Below, one piece after another: positions 1 through 9,601 of a stretch of DNA of 64,000 nt (position 1 is the stretch's first letter; every line of letters begins with the position of its first letter). The translations under genes and the position numbers were made by a program. The notes beneath the pieces were generated by a model that ran no database searches, was not told where the DNA came from, and saw nothing but the letters and a program-made list of their open reading frames with translations. The DNA lies in the NCBI GenBank assembly GCA_003298465.1, contig QNGA01000001.1, positions 682,001 to 746,000 of the forward strand, in the 5' to 3' direction. The stretch is from a halophilic archaeon. Its GTDB lineage: Archaea > Halobacteriota > Halobacteria > Halobacteriales > Haladaptataceae.

Positions 1-213
1 GTTCAGGCCGGTAAATGTTTTCAGTACGATGAAACGGTCGTTTGACTCACCCGGGATTCAGCACCGAATCCGGGGAAATCGAGATAACCTGTATGGTTTA
101 GACCCTGAAAGTATATTGGCGCTTTAGTTTTAAATTCTTGTTATTCTACCATCTATTTTCGAGCAAAATCCAAAAAGAAATACGTGGTGGCCATGACCAT
201 GCGCCCGGGCACC
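1..213. other. Upstream region without a recognised gene
   Basis: No coding frame with the GC and codon pattern of the neighbours is visible. An AT-rich stretch near 110-150, with tttagttttaaatt around 125, would fit a TATA element for the gene that starts near 214. Confidence 0.4.
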
Positions 214-1377
214 ATGACTGCCACACGACGCACGTTCCTGACGACAGTTGGCGCCGCTGGACTTCTCGGACTCGGCACTGCGGCGACGAGCGCCGATGAC
301 GACGGCGCTGATTTGACCCGCAACTCCTTCACCCTCCTGGGCGGGACCGACCGCGAGACGACGGTGCGCGTGACGTCCGCAGCCGAATCCGGCCCGACAG
401 TGTTCGTCGTCGGCGGGATACACGGCAACGAACAGGCCGGCTATCTCGCCGCAGAGAAAGTAGCACGCTGGGACATCCAGCGGGGGACGCTGGTGACGAT
501 TCCCCGAGCGAACGCCGCCGCGGTCGAGGCGGACCAGCGAAGTACGGACGACGGGTACGACCTGAACCGACAGTTCCCGGTCGGTTCGGAGCCCCAAACC
601 GAACTCGCACGGGCAATCTGGGGCGTCGTCGAGAAGTACCAGCCGGACGTCGTCCTCGACCTCCACTCGTCGATCGGCATCTGGGACGGCGACATGATCG
701 GCGGCGTCGGCCAGGCCATCTTCCGCTCGTGGGACGACGAAGCGGAGAAGGAAGCGCCGGCAGCGGCCGAGTACATGAACGAGAACTACGTCTCGCGCGA
801 GAAGTACGAGTTCTCCGTCGCACCGTTCGGTGCGCCCGGTTCGGAGCCCTCTAGCCTGCTCGTTCACAAAGCGGCGCGGGACGCGAACGCGACGGCGTAT
901 CTCACGGAGGTCACGTCCCTCGACACCTCGGAGAGCCAGCGTATCGAATGGCACCAGAAACTCACCCGCCAGCTCGTCGAGGACGAACTGTTCACGTCGA
1001 CCGGCGGTGGCGGCGACGGTGGCGGCGACGACGGCACGGACGGAGACGATGGCGGCCAGGACGGAAACGACGGCGACGACGGTAAGGAAGCCCCGAACGA
1101 ACCGCCCGTCGCTCGCATCCGGACGACGCCGAGCGAGGCCGGCGACGAACCAATCGACGGCGACACGACGATAACCTTCGACGCGTCCGCCTCCGAGGAC
1201 CCGGACGGCGACATCGCGAACTACCGGTGGGACCTCACCGGCGACGGGATATTCGGACGGACCGGCCGGAAGACGACGTTCACCCCGTCGGCGTGCGGGG
1301 AGTTCACGGCGACGCTCGAAGTGGAAGACGCGGACGGTGCGACGGACACCGCCGAGGTCACCGTCACCGTCACGTAA
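214..1377 (+). CDS. Tat-exported M14-like (AstE/AspA-type) zinc hydrolase with PKD domain
   Basis: The protein starts with a twin-arginine signal (TRRTFLTT followed by a hydrophobic stretch). The body has the zinc carboxypeptidase/aspartoacylase signature: GGIHGNE (first zinc His and Glu), DLNRQFP, DLHSS (second zinc His) and a later YLTEVTS that could supply the catalytic Glu. A Gly/Asp-rich linker follows, then an immunoglobulin-like PKD domain (FDASASEDPDGDI, YRWDLTGDG). An extracellular amidohydrolase or peptidase is likely; the substrate is unknown. Start codons at 184 (GTG), 193 and 199 are also in frame. I chose the ATG at 214 because it places the RR pair 5-6 residues from the start, as is usual for Tat signals. 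Confidence 0.8.
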   Translation: MTATRRTFLTTVGAAGLLGLGTAATSADDDGADLTRNSFTLLGGTDRETTVRVTSAAESGPTVFVVGGIHGNEQAGYLAAEKVARWDIQRGTLVTIPRANAAAVEADQRSTDDGYDLNRQFPVGSEPQTELARAIWGVVEKYQPDVVLDLHSSIGIWDGDMIGGVGQAIFRSWDDEAEKEAPAAAEYMNENYVSREKYEFSVAPFGAPGSEPSSLLVHKAARDANATAYLTEVTSLDTSESQRIEWHQKLTRQLVEDELFTSTGGGGDGGGDDGTDGDDGGQDGNDGDDGKEAPNEPPVARIRTTPSEAGDEPIDGDTTITFDASASEDPDGDIANYRWDLTGDGIFGRTGRKTTFTPSACGEFTATLEVEDADGATDTAEVTVTVT

Positions 1378-1498
1378 CATCGCCAACGGACGCCAAACAT
1401 TCCAACGACTACAGAAATAATATGTCAACCTTGGACCTAATTGGATCACAAATGGCCGTAACTAAAAAATGGGCGGGGTCGAACTCCCCTGATACGCC

Positions 1499-2161
1499 AT
1501 GAAACGACGCAGGTTCATCGCCGGGATTGCGGTCGGAGCGGGGGCGCTTCTCGCCGGCTGTTCCAACGAATCGGACTCCACGACGACTACGACCGAAACG
1601 TCGGGGACCGAGACGACGGCGACGAACGCGACGACGTCGGCCAGTGGCACGACGGAGACGGAGACGACGACGGACGCGGAAACGACGACGAACGAAACTG
1701 ACCAGTCAGAGACGACCACCGAAACGACGTCGACGACGACGAGCGTCCAGAGCGTCTCGTACAAGCAGTACGTCGACCTGCAGAACGGCCTTCGGACGGC
1801 CGTCACGGACGCACAGGTCACCGACTCGTACGAACAGGGAGGAGAGAAACAGACGTCGTCCGACGGCAACAAGTTCCTGGTCGTGCAGTTCACCACCAAG
1901 AACTCCGGGCAGTCGGCCCAGTCCCTTCCGGACGACGCGATGCCTTCCGTCCAGACCGCTGACGGCAGTTACGAACTCGTCTCGTCGGCCCGGTCGGCGT
2001 GGAAGCAGTACCGCTCCTCGTCGGTCGAGGCGGGCGCGAGTGCCAAGCAGACGGTCGCGTTCGAGGTACCTGAGGAGGCCGTCTCGTCGCTCGGCGCGAG
2101 CGTCGAGCTGACGTACTCGGCGTCGGGCGAGCGACGCGTCGTCCGCTGGTCGATGGAGTGA
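1499..2161 (+). CDS. Tat lipoprotein with Thr-rich linker and DUF4352-like domain
   Basis: A 220 aa protein. The N-terminus has a Tat motif and lipobox (MKRRRFIAG, LLAGC), so it should be anchored to the outer face of the membrane by a lipid on Cys21. Next is a long Thr/Glu/Ser linker typical of haloarchaeal surface proteins, probably glycosylated. The C-terminal 140 residues resemble the immunoglobulin-like DUF4352 fold (KFLVVQFTTKNSG, then a DGSYEL stretch). Ligand and role are not known. It stands alone, with no overlapping neighbour. Confidence 0.75.
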   Translation: MKRRRFIAGIAVGAGALLAGCSNESDSTTTTTETSGTETTATNATTSASGTTETETTTDAETTTNETDQSETTTETTSTTTSVQSVSYKQYVDLQNGLRTAVTDAQVTDSYEQGGEKQTSSDGNKFLVVQFTTKNSGQSAQSLPDDAMPSVQTADGSYELVSSARSAWKQYRSSSVEAGASAKQTVAFEVPEEAVSSLGASVELTYSASGERRVVRWSME

Positions 2162-2265
2162 CCTAAGCTCTCTTCGACCCACCCTCCATAAATTCCCGTA
2201 CGTTTAGATAATAACGGTTTCAATTTGGACGATTGTTAAATAGGTGGCACTAGAGAGGATACACT

Positions 2266-3252
2266 ATGGTTTCACCGGGCAAGCTACGACTGCTCACTGC
2301 CCTCTCGGAGGACTCGCTCGAGGAACTTCGACCGACGATAGACGAGGAGACGGGAACCGTCGTCTACCCGGACGCAAAGCGACGGCTCGACCGTAGCGAC
2401 GGGCCTGTCATCGAGGTACTGGAGGAACTCGCGGACCACGACCTTCTCGTACGCGAATTCCAGGAGAAGGTGTACATCTGCCCCCAGTGTGAGACGGAGG
2501 GGATGCAGTACACGACGGTCTGTCCGTCCTGTGAGTCCCCACACACGATACAGACCGAGAAGTACCGCCACCCGACGTGTGGCTTCGAGGGCGTCCGTGA
2601 GCAGTTCGCGGACGGGGACGGCGTCACCTGCCCGAACTGCGACGCCGGTCTGGAGTCGCTGGAGGACCTCGAAACGGCCCCGGCTAACGTCTGTGAGAAC
2701 TGCGCCACGGTGTTCGAGATGCCGGAACACCGGCTTCGGTGCCGGGAGTGTCGACACGCGTTCCCGCCCCGAGAGACGATCGAACAGGTGCTGTATCAGT
2801 ACTACCTCAGCGAACGCGGCGCTCGCTGGGTCGACGAACAGCAGACGGCGCGCCAGCGCGTCGCCGAGATATTCGAGGAGCGCTCGCTCGCGACGGAGAT
2901 AGACGCGACGGTGACGGACGGGGCGGGCGAGGACGTTCCCGTCCACGTCTACGCGAAAGACGAACTGCTCGACGACCGGGTCGTCGCCGGCGTCCACGAG
3001 CGACCGACGGAGGACGACGTGAGACAACTCCGCGAGACCGCGGCGGCCCTCGACGCGCGGGCGACGCTGGTAACCACGTCCGGCGAGATAGTCGGCGACG
3101 ACGTCGGAGCGCTGCTCTCCGACGAGGAGTTGACCGTCCTGAGCCTGTCGGGCGACACGCTCCAGCGGGAGTTCCAGGTCACCGACGAGGCCGGCGCGAC
3201 GGACTCGTTCGTCGGTCGCATCGCCGGTATCCTGCGACCACAGCGGCGGTAG
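2266..3252 (+). CDS. Multi-zinc-ribbon protein with N-terminal winged helix
   Basis: A 328 aa cytoplasmic protein. Residues 1-65 look like a helical, winged-helix-like domain. Residues 70-170 carry several CxxC pairs (CPQC, CPSC, CPNC, CENC, CREC), enough for three zinc ribbons. The C-terminal 130 residues form an alpha/beta domain without Cys that reads like a sensor or nuclease-like fold (VHVYAKDELLDDRVVAGVHE, ARATLVTTSGEIV). The architecture recalls archaeal TackOD1-type output proteins, but I cannot confirm that. An AT-rich promoter region (gtttagataataac, 2204-2217) precedes it. Confidence 0.65.
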   Translation: MVSPGKLRLLTALSEDSLEELRPTIDEETGTVVYPDAKRRLDRSDGPVIEVLEELADHDLLVREFQEKVYICPQCETEGMQYTTVCPSCESPHTIQTEKYRHPTCGFEGVREQFADGDGVTCPNCDAGLESLEDLETAPANVCENCATVFEMPEHRLRCRECRHAFPPRETIEQVLYQYYLSERGARWVDEQQTARQRVAEIFEERSLATEIDATVTDGAGEDVPVHVYAKDELLDDRVVAGVHERPTEDDVRQLRETAAALDARATLVTTSGEIVGDDVGALLSDEELTVLSLSGDTLQREFQVTDEAGATDSFVGRIAGILRPQRR

Positions 3253-3302
3253 CTCCCCCGCGCGACCGTCCGCGACGAGCGCGGGCGAACGCGGGCGGCA
3301 CG

Positions 3303-4634
3303 TCATCCGGCGGGGACGACCCGGTGGAGTCTCCCGTCACCGCCGGCGGTCCCGAGGACGTACAGCTCTCCGGCGTCGTCGCGGCCGAACGAGAGGATGC
3401 GGTCGAGGCCGTCGCCGGCCACCTCGACGACCCTGATCGGCCACGGACGGTTCTCGGAACGCGTCGCGACGAACAGCCGCCCCCTGGCCCGCAGGTCGCC
3501 GAAGACGTACGCTCCGCGCAGTCCGGGGAGCGCCGACCCGCGGTAGACGTGGCCGCCGATGACCGACGCGCCGCCGGGGTCGCCGGAGTGGGCGTACTCG
3601 ACGACGGGGTCGACCAGCGGTTCGCCGCCGCGAACGTCCTTCGGCGTCGCGTCGGGGCAGTTCTCCGCCTGGTAACAGTGCGCGCCCTCGCGGACGTTCC
3701 AGCCGTAGTTGCCGCCCTTCTCGACGAGGTTCACCTCCTCGTATCGGCGCTGGCCGACGTCGGCGACGAAGAAGTCCGTCCCGTCGAACGACATCCGCCA
3801 GGGGTTGCGCAACCCCCACGCGTACTGTTCGTCGCGACCGGGTCCGCCGACGAGCGGGTTGTCGTCCGGAACGCCGTACGGTCTGTCTCCATCCCGGCTA
3901 TCGACGTCGATGCGGAGGACGCTCCCGAGGAGGTTCTCGGTCACGTCCTGGCCGTTCCCCCCGTCGACGGCGTCGTACCAGTCCTGGACGTGGCCAGCGC
4001 CCTGGTCCCCGCCGGCGCCGCCGTCGCCGACGCCGACGTAGAGGTAGCCGTCCGGGCCGAACAGGACGGAACCAGCGTTGTGGTTGGCCTGCGGTTCGGG
4101 TATCTCCAGGACGGTCCGCCCGGAGTCGCGCCTGACCTGCCGTCCGTCGGCGGTCGCCTCGAACTCCGCCAGGACGAACGTGTGGCTGTAGCTCGACGGG
4201 GTTCCCTCCCGTCGCGGCGCGCTGTACCGGACGAACAGTCGGCGGTTCTCGGCGAAGTCGGGGTGGAGCGCGACGCCCAACAGCCCTTTCTCGCTGCCGA
4301 CCTCGACGGCGTCGCGCAGGTCGAGGAACGGCGCGTCGCGGAGGCCGTCCGCCCCGTGAACGGACAGTCGACCGTTCTGTTCGGCGACGTAGCGTCGGTC
4401 GGCCTCGGGCGCGAACGCTACGTCGGTAGGCGCTTCGAGACCGCTGGCGAGCGTCTCGAGGCCGACCTCGTCCGGCAAGCCCCCGCTGGCCGCCGTCGAC
4501 CCCGTTCCTGTCACTGTCGACTTCGTTCCGGTGGCGTTCGTCGTCTGGTCGGCGGGCGCGGTCGACTGGCTACAGCCGGCTAGCCCGGTTACGGTGCCGG
4601 CGACTACGGTCTGGAGGAGACGTCGCCGCTTCAT
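3303..4634 (-). CDS. PQQ-dependent sugar dehydrogenase-like lipoprotein
   Basis: A 443 aa protein with a Tat signal and lipobox (MKRRRLLQT, GLAGC), then a six-bladed beta-propeller of the glucose/sorbosone dehydrogenase family. Family landmarks are LGVALHPDF, NHNAGSVLFGPDGYLYVGVGDGG, YAWGLRNPWRMSFD, YGWNVREG and HSGDPGGASVIGGHVYRG. It probably oxidises an aldose outside the membrane with PQQ as cofactor. The residues between 40 and 65 are a Thr/Gly linker. Haloarchaea often carry many paralogues, so the substrate cannot be named. Confidence 0.85.
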   Translation of the reverse strand: MKRRRLLQTVVAGTVTGLAGCSQSTAPADQTTNATGTKSTVTGTGSTAASGGLPDEVGLETLASGLEAPTDVAFAPEADRRYVAEQNGRLSVHGADGLRDAPFLDLRDAVEVGSEKGLLGVALHPDFAENRRLFVRYSAPRREGTPSSYSHTFVLAEFEATADGRQVRRDSGRTVLEIPEPQANHNAGSVLFGPDGYLYVGVGDGGAGGDQGAGHVQDWYDAVDGGNGQDVTENLLGSVLRIDVDSRDGDRPYGVPDDNPLVGGPGRDEQYAWGLRNPWRMSFDGTDFFVADVGQRRYEEVNLVEKGGNYGWNVREGAHCYQAENCPDATPKDVRGGEPLVDPVVEYAHSGDPGGASVIGGHVYRGSALPGLRGAYVFGDLRARGRLFVATRSENRPWPIRVVEVAGDGLDRILSFGRDDAGELYVLGTAGGDGRLHRVVPAG

Positions 4635-4712
4635 AGTCTGTCATAGACTTCCACTAACAAAAGGGGGACGGGCCTGCCGGGAGCAGGTCGCACCGCGTCG
4701 CGTCCCCCCGCG

Positions 4713-5702
4713 TCACCCGGGACTCCCCTCCGACTGTTGGTTCTCCCGGACGTCGTCCAGCGCGTACAGGGTACGGAATCTCCCGACGGCGGTCTTACCC
4801 ACGTAGCGGAGGACCTCGGCTCCGGTCGGTATCGTGTACAGGGGGCCGAGCGAGTCCGGCGTCCTCGGGTCGTGCGCCGGGTCCCGGAGCGACGCGATGC
4901 CGTCCGCGAGCATCTCCTGACATGCGGCTATCTGGCGGCGCTCGACCTCGCGCCAGGTGTGTGCGTCGGAGATGTCGACCGCGGTCTCGACGACGACTTC
5001 GCCGGCGTCGAGCGTCTCCCCGATTCGCTGGAGGGTGACCCCCGCCGTCGGTTCGTCGTTGAGGAACTCCCAGAGGCCGCCGGGCTGTCCGCGGTAGGAT
5101 TCGAGGTCCCCGCGGTGGAAGCTCAACACGCCGTGGGTCGGCAGCTCCAGGAACTCGCCCTTCAGCACGCCGAACCCGAACCGGACGACGACGTCCGTGT
5201 TCGTTCCGACCGTCTCGGCGACGTCGTCCGGAAGGCGGTTACCGAACCCGTCCGCCGGAACCGGCCTGCATCGGATGCGGTCGGCGTCCGAGAGGCCGTC
5301 GATGGTCTCTATCCGCTTCGGTTTCCGGTACTCCGGGACGGGGCCGAACTGCCGGCCCACCCCCGTCAGCGACCAGAGCGGGTGCGAGCGAAGCCTGTCG
5401 AGACCGCACGAGAGGTACTCGCGGAACTCCTCCGAGAGCGACCGCGCGAGGAGGTCGCTCAGGTCGTCGGGGCCTGCGGCGTCGTTGACGACGAGGTACG
5501 CGACCTCGACGTCCGCCTCAGCGACCATCCGCTCGATGGCCCGCTTCATCCAGGTCGGTACCGTCTCGCCGGGAAGGAGTATCCCGACCCGGAGCAACTC
5601 CGCCTTCGGTGACCGACGACCCTGACCGTCGGGGTTCGTCCCCGTCCCGTCCGACTTCGCCTTCGACGGTTCGCTCGACGGGACGTCTGTCGCCGGGCGC
5701 AT
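4713..5702 (-). CDS. Formyltransferase-family protein
   Basis: A 329 aa protein. The central-to-C-terminal part matches the methionyl-tRNA/sugar formyltransferase core: GVLSFHRGDLESYRGQPGG holds the catalytic His, and GVTLQRIGETLDAGEVV holds the conserved Asp. The N-terminal domain is unusual and lacks a clear tRNA-binding extension, so a sugar or cofactor formyltransferase is more likely than Fmt. It lies between a sugar dehydrogenase and an MscS channel with no operon partner, so the substrate is open. The first 30 residues are Ser/Lys/Gly-rich and a later start is possible. Confidence 0.7.
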   Translation of the reverse strand: MRPATDVPSSEPSKAKSDGTGTNPDGQGRRSPKAELLRVGILLPGETVPTWMKRAIERMVAEADVEVAYLVVNDAAGPDDLSDLLARSLSEEFREYLSCGLDRLRSHPLWSLTGVGRQFGPVPEYRKPKRIETIDGLSDADRIRCRPVPADGFGNRLPDDVAETVGTNTDVVVRFGFGVLKGEFLELPTHGVLSFHRGDLESYRGQPGGLWEFLNDEPTAGVTLQRIGETLDAGEVVVETAVDISDAHTWREVERRQIAACQEMLADGIASLRDPAHDPRTPDSLGPLYTIPTGAEVLRYVGKTAVGRFRTLYALDDVRENQQSEGSPG

Positions 5703-6091
5703 GGTTTCACCACGTCGTTTGCTGACGTTCCGTTTTGTTATACGCGGCTTGCGGTCGCCGGGACGGTGTTTCCCCGAAACTGTGCCGGAAGTACGCCTTC
5801 CGTACTGCTCCGTCGCTTCGCCCTCGCCGAAAGTATCGAAGCGGAACGGGCGAGCGCCTTCGAAACGCCCGGCTCTAACCGATTGCTGTCACTTCCTCCG
5901 CCGCTGATGACCGTGACGTCTCGCCGAACGAGTTTCGGTCGACGTGCGCTGGCGTCGGGGTCATCGTCGTCGCCCCTAGAACGAGCAGCAAGACGAGGAC
6001 TCCGAGCCTCCGAAGAGGAACTTGTTTTCTGATTCGTTGGTTCGAATCGAGCGTTTTCTCATCTCAAAGTTCGTCTTCCCCCGACCGGTTC
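5703..6091. other. 389-bp intergenic region
   Basis: Divergent short frames exist but none has the codon bias of the flanking genes. I see no RNA gene or clear repeat. It separates the start of the formyltransferase gene from the 3' end of the mechanosensitive channel gene. Confidence 0.4.
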
Positions 6092-7231
6092 TCACTTTCG
6101 TCGTTCGAGTCGACCGTCTTGTTCTCGACCGTCGACGACGCGGAAACCGCCGGCTTCGTCGCGTGTCGAGACCTCTCGCTGAGGGAACGGTATCTTGATT
6201 CCCTCCCGGTCGTAGGCGGTCTGGACGGCCGCGATAACCTCGGTGATGGCGCGCCACTTCCGACGACTGCTCGGACGGTCGATCCAGAACCTGAGTTCGA
6301 GGACGACGGCGGACTCGTCGAACCCCGTCAGAACGGACCTGGGCCGGGGTACCTCCAGAACGTCGGGGACGTCCGCCATCTCCCGTTCCGCGACCGACAT
6401 CGCCCGATAGGGGTCGGCCGAGTAGTCGATGCCGACCTCGACTTCGAGCCGAAGTCGCCCTTTCCGCCCGAAGTTCGTGATCGAGTTCGAACTCACCTCG
6501 TCGTTCGGTAGGATGACGTACTCGCCCGAGAACGTCTCGATTCGCGTCGTGAACAGCGTGATGTCGGTGACGATGCCTTCCCCGGCTTCGTTTTCCCCGA
6601 TCGGAACCTGTATCCAGTCGCCGATTTCGAACGGCCGCGAGAACATCAGGGTGAATCCTGCTATCAGTGCGCTCAGGGTTTCGTTCGCCGCCAGTCCGAT
6701 GATGATACCGAGGAATCCGGCCCCGATGAGGAACGCGCGAACGTCCACTCGCCACACGCCCAGCAGTAGCAACCCCGAGAGGAGGTAGATGCTGACTTCC
6801 GCGATTCGGGCGAAGACCTCTCCCTGATGGCGGGTGATCTGTCTGCTTTGCGTGATGAATCGGTCGACGGCGCGGACGAACATCCCCGCTCCGACGTAGG
6901 CCGCCACGAGGAGGCCGAACGTAATCGCGATGCGGACCCCTGCTTCCGTGAGCTTAGAGAAGACGTCGACCCTCGGAGCGGGAGCGGTAGGGTCCGTCCA
7001 GAGCGCGAGTGCCCGCTGTCCGACGAGAACCGCGGCGAGTCCACTGGTCGTGAGGAGGAGTACGTCCACGAAGCGCGAATTGATCTGCCGTTTCAGTCGC
7101 GGTGCGACCTTCCAGAGCACCCACACGACGAACACGAGCACGACGAGCAGGAACGTCGATAGCAACACTCGTGAGTCGGGGTCGGGGAGTTGCTGGACGA
7201 GCGGGGAGACGAGATTTGGCGAATTCCACAT
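6092..7231 (-). CDS. MscS-family mechanosensitive channel
   Basis: A 379 aa protein from the Met at 7231 (MWNSPNLVSP); an upstream in-frame start at 7315 adds an Arg-rich, unlikely stretch. Five hydrophobic helices are visible, the last being the pore helix (LGIIIGLAANETLSALIAGFTLMF) with the Gly/Ala packing of MscS TM3. The beta domain follows (RPFEIGDWIQVP) and then the alpha/beta vestibule domain (VEVGIDYSADPYRAM). It should act as an osmotic safety valve in the cytoplasmic membrane. Confidence 0.88.
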   Translation of the reverse strand: MWNSPNLVSPLVQQLPDPDSRVLLSTFLLVVLVFVVWVLWKVAPRLKRQINSRFVDVLLLTTSGLAAVLVGQRALALWTDPTAPAPRVDVFSKLTEAGVRIAITFGLLVAAYVGAGMFVRAVDRFITQSRQITRHQGEVFARIAEVSIYLLSGLLLLGVWRVDVRAFLIGAGFLGIIIGLAANETLSALIAGFTLMFSRPFEIGDWIQVPIGENEAGEGIVTDITLFTTRIETFSGEYVILPNDEVSSNSITNFGRKGRLRLEVEVGIDYSADPYRAMSVAEREMADVPDVLEVPRPRSVLTGFDESAVVLELRFWIDRPSSRRKWRAITEVIAAVQTAYDREGIKIPFPQREVSTRDEAGGFRVVDGREQDGRLERRK

Positions 7232-7508
7232 GGAACCGACTCCGACGGTGGTGCGGCACGCTCTCCGGTCGTCACGGAGACGGCCGACACTCGTCTCTCT
7301 CACTATCCACCGCATCCGGCTTGAGTATGTTGAAAAGCCTACAGAAGTAGGACAATATATTTGAGATTCACGAACTCTCCTTGAAAAATGATGCGTGAAC
7401 GGTTGGTTCCCGGTCGGTGCCAGGGAACGTTTCGGTGGTCGCCGTGCGCTTCGTCTGGGACGAGGGCCGCGTCTCTCCTCTCGTCGAGGTCAGGGGAGGA
7501 GACGGCTG

Positions 7509-8045
7509 CTACGACGTGATCGCCACCGTCGCGTCGTACTCGGCGCGGTCGGTCGTCACGTGCACGTCGAACGTCACGGCGAGCACGTGCGTCTCGCCGC
7601 CGCGGTTCTGGACGACGACACCCCGGTCGGCCTCGCACGCGCCGAACTGCCGGTTCGGACCGCTCGGACACCGCCGGTTCGCCCACGCTCGGGCCGCCGA
7701 CCGGTTGTAGCCGACTCGATACGCGGTCCCCTCCTCGATTCGCGAGGTCTCCAGCGTCGCCACGTCGTCGGCTACCCGCGAGCGAACCGCGGACACAGCG
7801 GCCGACCGCGACCCCCACCGGTAGCTCGACGGAATCCCGTCGGCGGCGTCGTGGACCGCCCTGTCCAGGACGCGCTCGGCGCTCCCGACCGGCGCGTCGT
7901 AGTCGCCGGTCGCTTCCACGTCGGCGTGATAGCCCAACTGGAGGTAGGCGAACACGACCGGAGCGAGCGCGACCGCGACCACGGCGGCCGCCGCCAGGAC
8001 CAACTGAGCACGGTCGAGGTCGTCTCGACTCGTCACGCGTACCAC
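7509..8045 (-). CDS. Pilus-cluster exported protein (DUF7261-like)
   Basis: A 178 aa protein, last gene of the secretion/pilus operon. One N-terminal membrane helix (LVLAAAAVVAVALAPVVFAYL) follows a short charged head with the DRAQLVLAA pattern seen in haloarchaeal pilin-like proteins. The rest is extracellular and has a Cys pair (RRCPSG, FGACEAD). The gene overlaps its upstream partner by 13 bp. I recall this family name for the last gene of such clusters but cannot verify it here. It may be a minor pseudopilin. Confidence 0.7.
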   Translation of the reverse strand: MVRVTSRDDLDRAQLVLAAAAVVAVALAPVVFAYLQLGYHADVEATGDYDAPVGSAERVLDRAVHDAADGIPSSYRWGSRSAAVSAVRSRVADDVATLETSRIEEGTAYRVGYNRSAARAWANRRCPSGPNRQFGACEADRGVVVQNRGGETHVLAVTFDVHVTTDRAEYDATVAITS

Positions 8046-8437
8046 ACCCAGATCGTCACGCCGCCGTTCGTCGTCGTCACCGACGCTGACCCGACCGGAA
8101 CGCCGCCGGGTTTCCGGTAGCCGACCGAACCGTGCGGCGTCGCCACCCGGAACATGAGATTGTCGGGGAGGATACGCTCGACGCGCCGCTCCAGCGCGTC
8201 GCGCTCCCGCTGGAAGCTGTCGGCGGATTCGAGGATCTCGGCGAGACGGGTCGTTCCCCGATGTCGCGGGGGCTCGCCGGCGAGCACGGTTCCGGCGTCC
8301 TCGGCGTACAGGTCGAGTTGCGCCTCGCGGGTGTCCGGCGACGGGACGCCGAGCGCGAACCCGAACGCGACGCCGAGGACGAACACGACGCCGACGCCCG
8401 CTTCGACGACCGACAGCGACAGTTGCGCCCTACGCAT
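8033..8437 (-). CDS. Pilus-cluster exported protein (DUF7262-like)
   Basis: A 134 aa protein with the start MRRAQLSLSVVEAGVGVVFVLGVAFGF: a short basic head with RAQLSL then one helix, the layout of a type IV pilin-like signal. The C-terminal half is a small beta-rich domain ending IWVWYA. It overlaps both neighbours (8 bp upstream, 13 bp downstream), so translation is coupled with the rest of the cluster. Confidence 0.7.
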   Translation of the reverse strand: MRRAQLSLSVVEAGVGVVFVLGVAFGFALGVPSPDTREAQLDLYAEDAGTVLAGEPPRHRGTTRLAEILESADSFQRERDALERRVERILPDNLMFRVATPHGSVGYRKPGGVPVGSASVTTTNGGVTIWVWYA

Positions 8438-9107
8438 CGACGGTCACCGCCAGCACGGTCTTGTGCGTCTCGGCCGGGTAGTAGGTCACCGTGACGCTCC
8501 CCGTCGGAAGCGGCCCGTCGGCGTCGAACGCGAACCGGACGGTTTCGAACCGCGAGACGCGAACCGAGAAGTCGCCGGTGAGTCCCGACGCGTTCCGGAG
8601 CACGACGCGACCGTCCGCTCGGACCTCGGTCACGGTCGTTCCCTCGGGCGGTCGGACGGCGAGGTCGACCGTGTGCGTGCGCCGCGGGAGGGTGAACGCA
8701 GGGCTGGTCGCGGCGAGACGTGGCGTCAGCGTCACCGTGCGGCGGCGTTCGACCAGTACGACGCGCCGGACCGTGTCGCCCTCCGGGTCGCCACGCTCCG
8801 CGACGGCGTCGTCGCCGACGGTGACGCGGACGTCGTGACCTGCGACGACCGGAAACAGCGACCGGAGGCGGGGGCCGTCGAGCCGATCGAGTTCGGTCGC
8901 GTTCAGCACGTTCGACCGGACCGCCACGGGACCGGACCGGTCGACGAGTCGCTCGCTCAGCGCGACCGCGACGCGCCGCGAGTCGGCGTCGCGCTCGGCC
9001 CCGAGGAACGCCCGGTCGGCCATCCCGAGGCTCATCGTCGCCGCCGTCGTGAGCACGAGCAGCGCGACCGCGAGCGCCGGGAGGTTCATCTGCGCTCGCC
9101 TCCTCAT
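8430..9107 (-). CDS. Pilus-cluster exported protein (DUF7263-like)
   Basis: A 225 aa protein. The head MRRRAQMNLPALAVALLVLTTAATMSLG is basic followed by one membrane helix, again pilin-like. The exported part is beta-rich and largely made of VTV/VDL strands. It has 4-bp and 8-bp overlaps with its neighbours. It is a likely minor pilin or assembly component; the role is inferred from position only. Confidence 0.7.
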   Translation of the reverse strand: MRRRAQMNLPALAVALLVLTTAATMSLGMADRAFLGAERDADSRRVAVALSERLVDRSGPVAVRSNVLNATELDRLDGPRLRSLFPVVAGHDVRVTVGDDAVAERGDPEGDTVRRVVLVERRRTVTLTPRLAATSPAFTLPRRTHTVDLAVRPPEGTTVTEVRADGRVVLRNASGLTGDFSVRVSRFETVRFAFDADGPLPTGSVTVTYYPAETHKTVLAVTVDA

Positions 9108-9601
9108 GCGTCACCTCGCCGGAGTTCGACGACCGGGCCGTCCGGGGACGAGCGTACGACGACGACGGCGGGTTCCCGGCCCGACCACTCGCCGCTGACC
9201 GCCGCGACGCTCGCCGGGAGCGCGAGTTCGACCGTCGTCCTGACGCGCTCGTTCGGGTGGACGAGGGCGAGCGAGCCGTTCGCTGCCCGGATGTCGTAGC
9301 TTCGGCCGCGGATGCTGTCCGGAAGCGTCACGCGGGTTCGCACGGTGACGGTGACGGCGTCGGACGGCACCGATTGCTGGACGCGCTCGGCCGACTTCGA
9401 GAGGACGCGCTCGCCGACCTCCGCGCCGGCCGCCGTCCGGTAGTCGGGAACGACGCCGCCGTACAGCGTCGCCGTGAGTACGCCGATGTACAGCACGACG
9501 AGGCTGGCTTCCATCGCCTTGCCGACCACGGGGCTGACGGCGCGGTCGCTTCCGCGACGACGCGCGTCGGCCGAGTCGCCGTTTCGGACGCGACTAGCCA
9601 C
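9104..9601 (-). CDS. Pilin-like protein (DUF7266-like)
   Basis: A 165 aa protein with DRAVSPVVGKAMEASLVVLYIGVLTATLYGG. The RAVSPVVG motif at the start of the hydrophobic segment is the classic archaeal pilin N-terminus, cut by a prepilin peptidase just before or at the membrane helix. The rest is a beta-sandwich-like domain. It overlaps the upstream gene by 8 bp. Confidence 0.75.
   Translation of the reverse strand: MASRVRNGDSADARRRGSDRAVSPVVGKAMEASLVVLYIGVLTATLYGGVVPDYRTAAGAEVGERVLSKSAERVQQSVPSDAVTVTVRTRVTLPDSIRGRSYDIRAANGSLALVHPNERVRTTVELALPASVAAVSGEWSGREPAVVVVRSSPDGPVVELRRGDA

Noticed and set aside
1466..1498. ggggtcgaactcccc resembling a tRNA T-arm before the lipoprotein start
   Set aside because: No anticodon or acceptor stem can be built upstream; the sequence is more likely a small hairpin.
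2739..4583. Long plus-strand open frame over the zinc-ribbon gene and the sugar dehydrogenase gene
   Set aside because: It is Arg/Pro-rich with reversed codon bias and lies antisense to a clear PQQ dehydrogenase; a shadow of high GC.
5703..6091. Possible small genes in the gap before the MscS gene
   Set aside because: Short plus-strand frames have no domain pattern or typical third-position GC.
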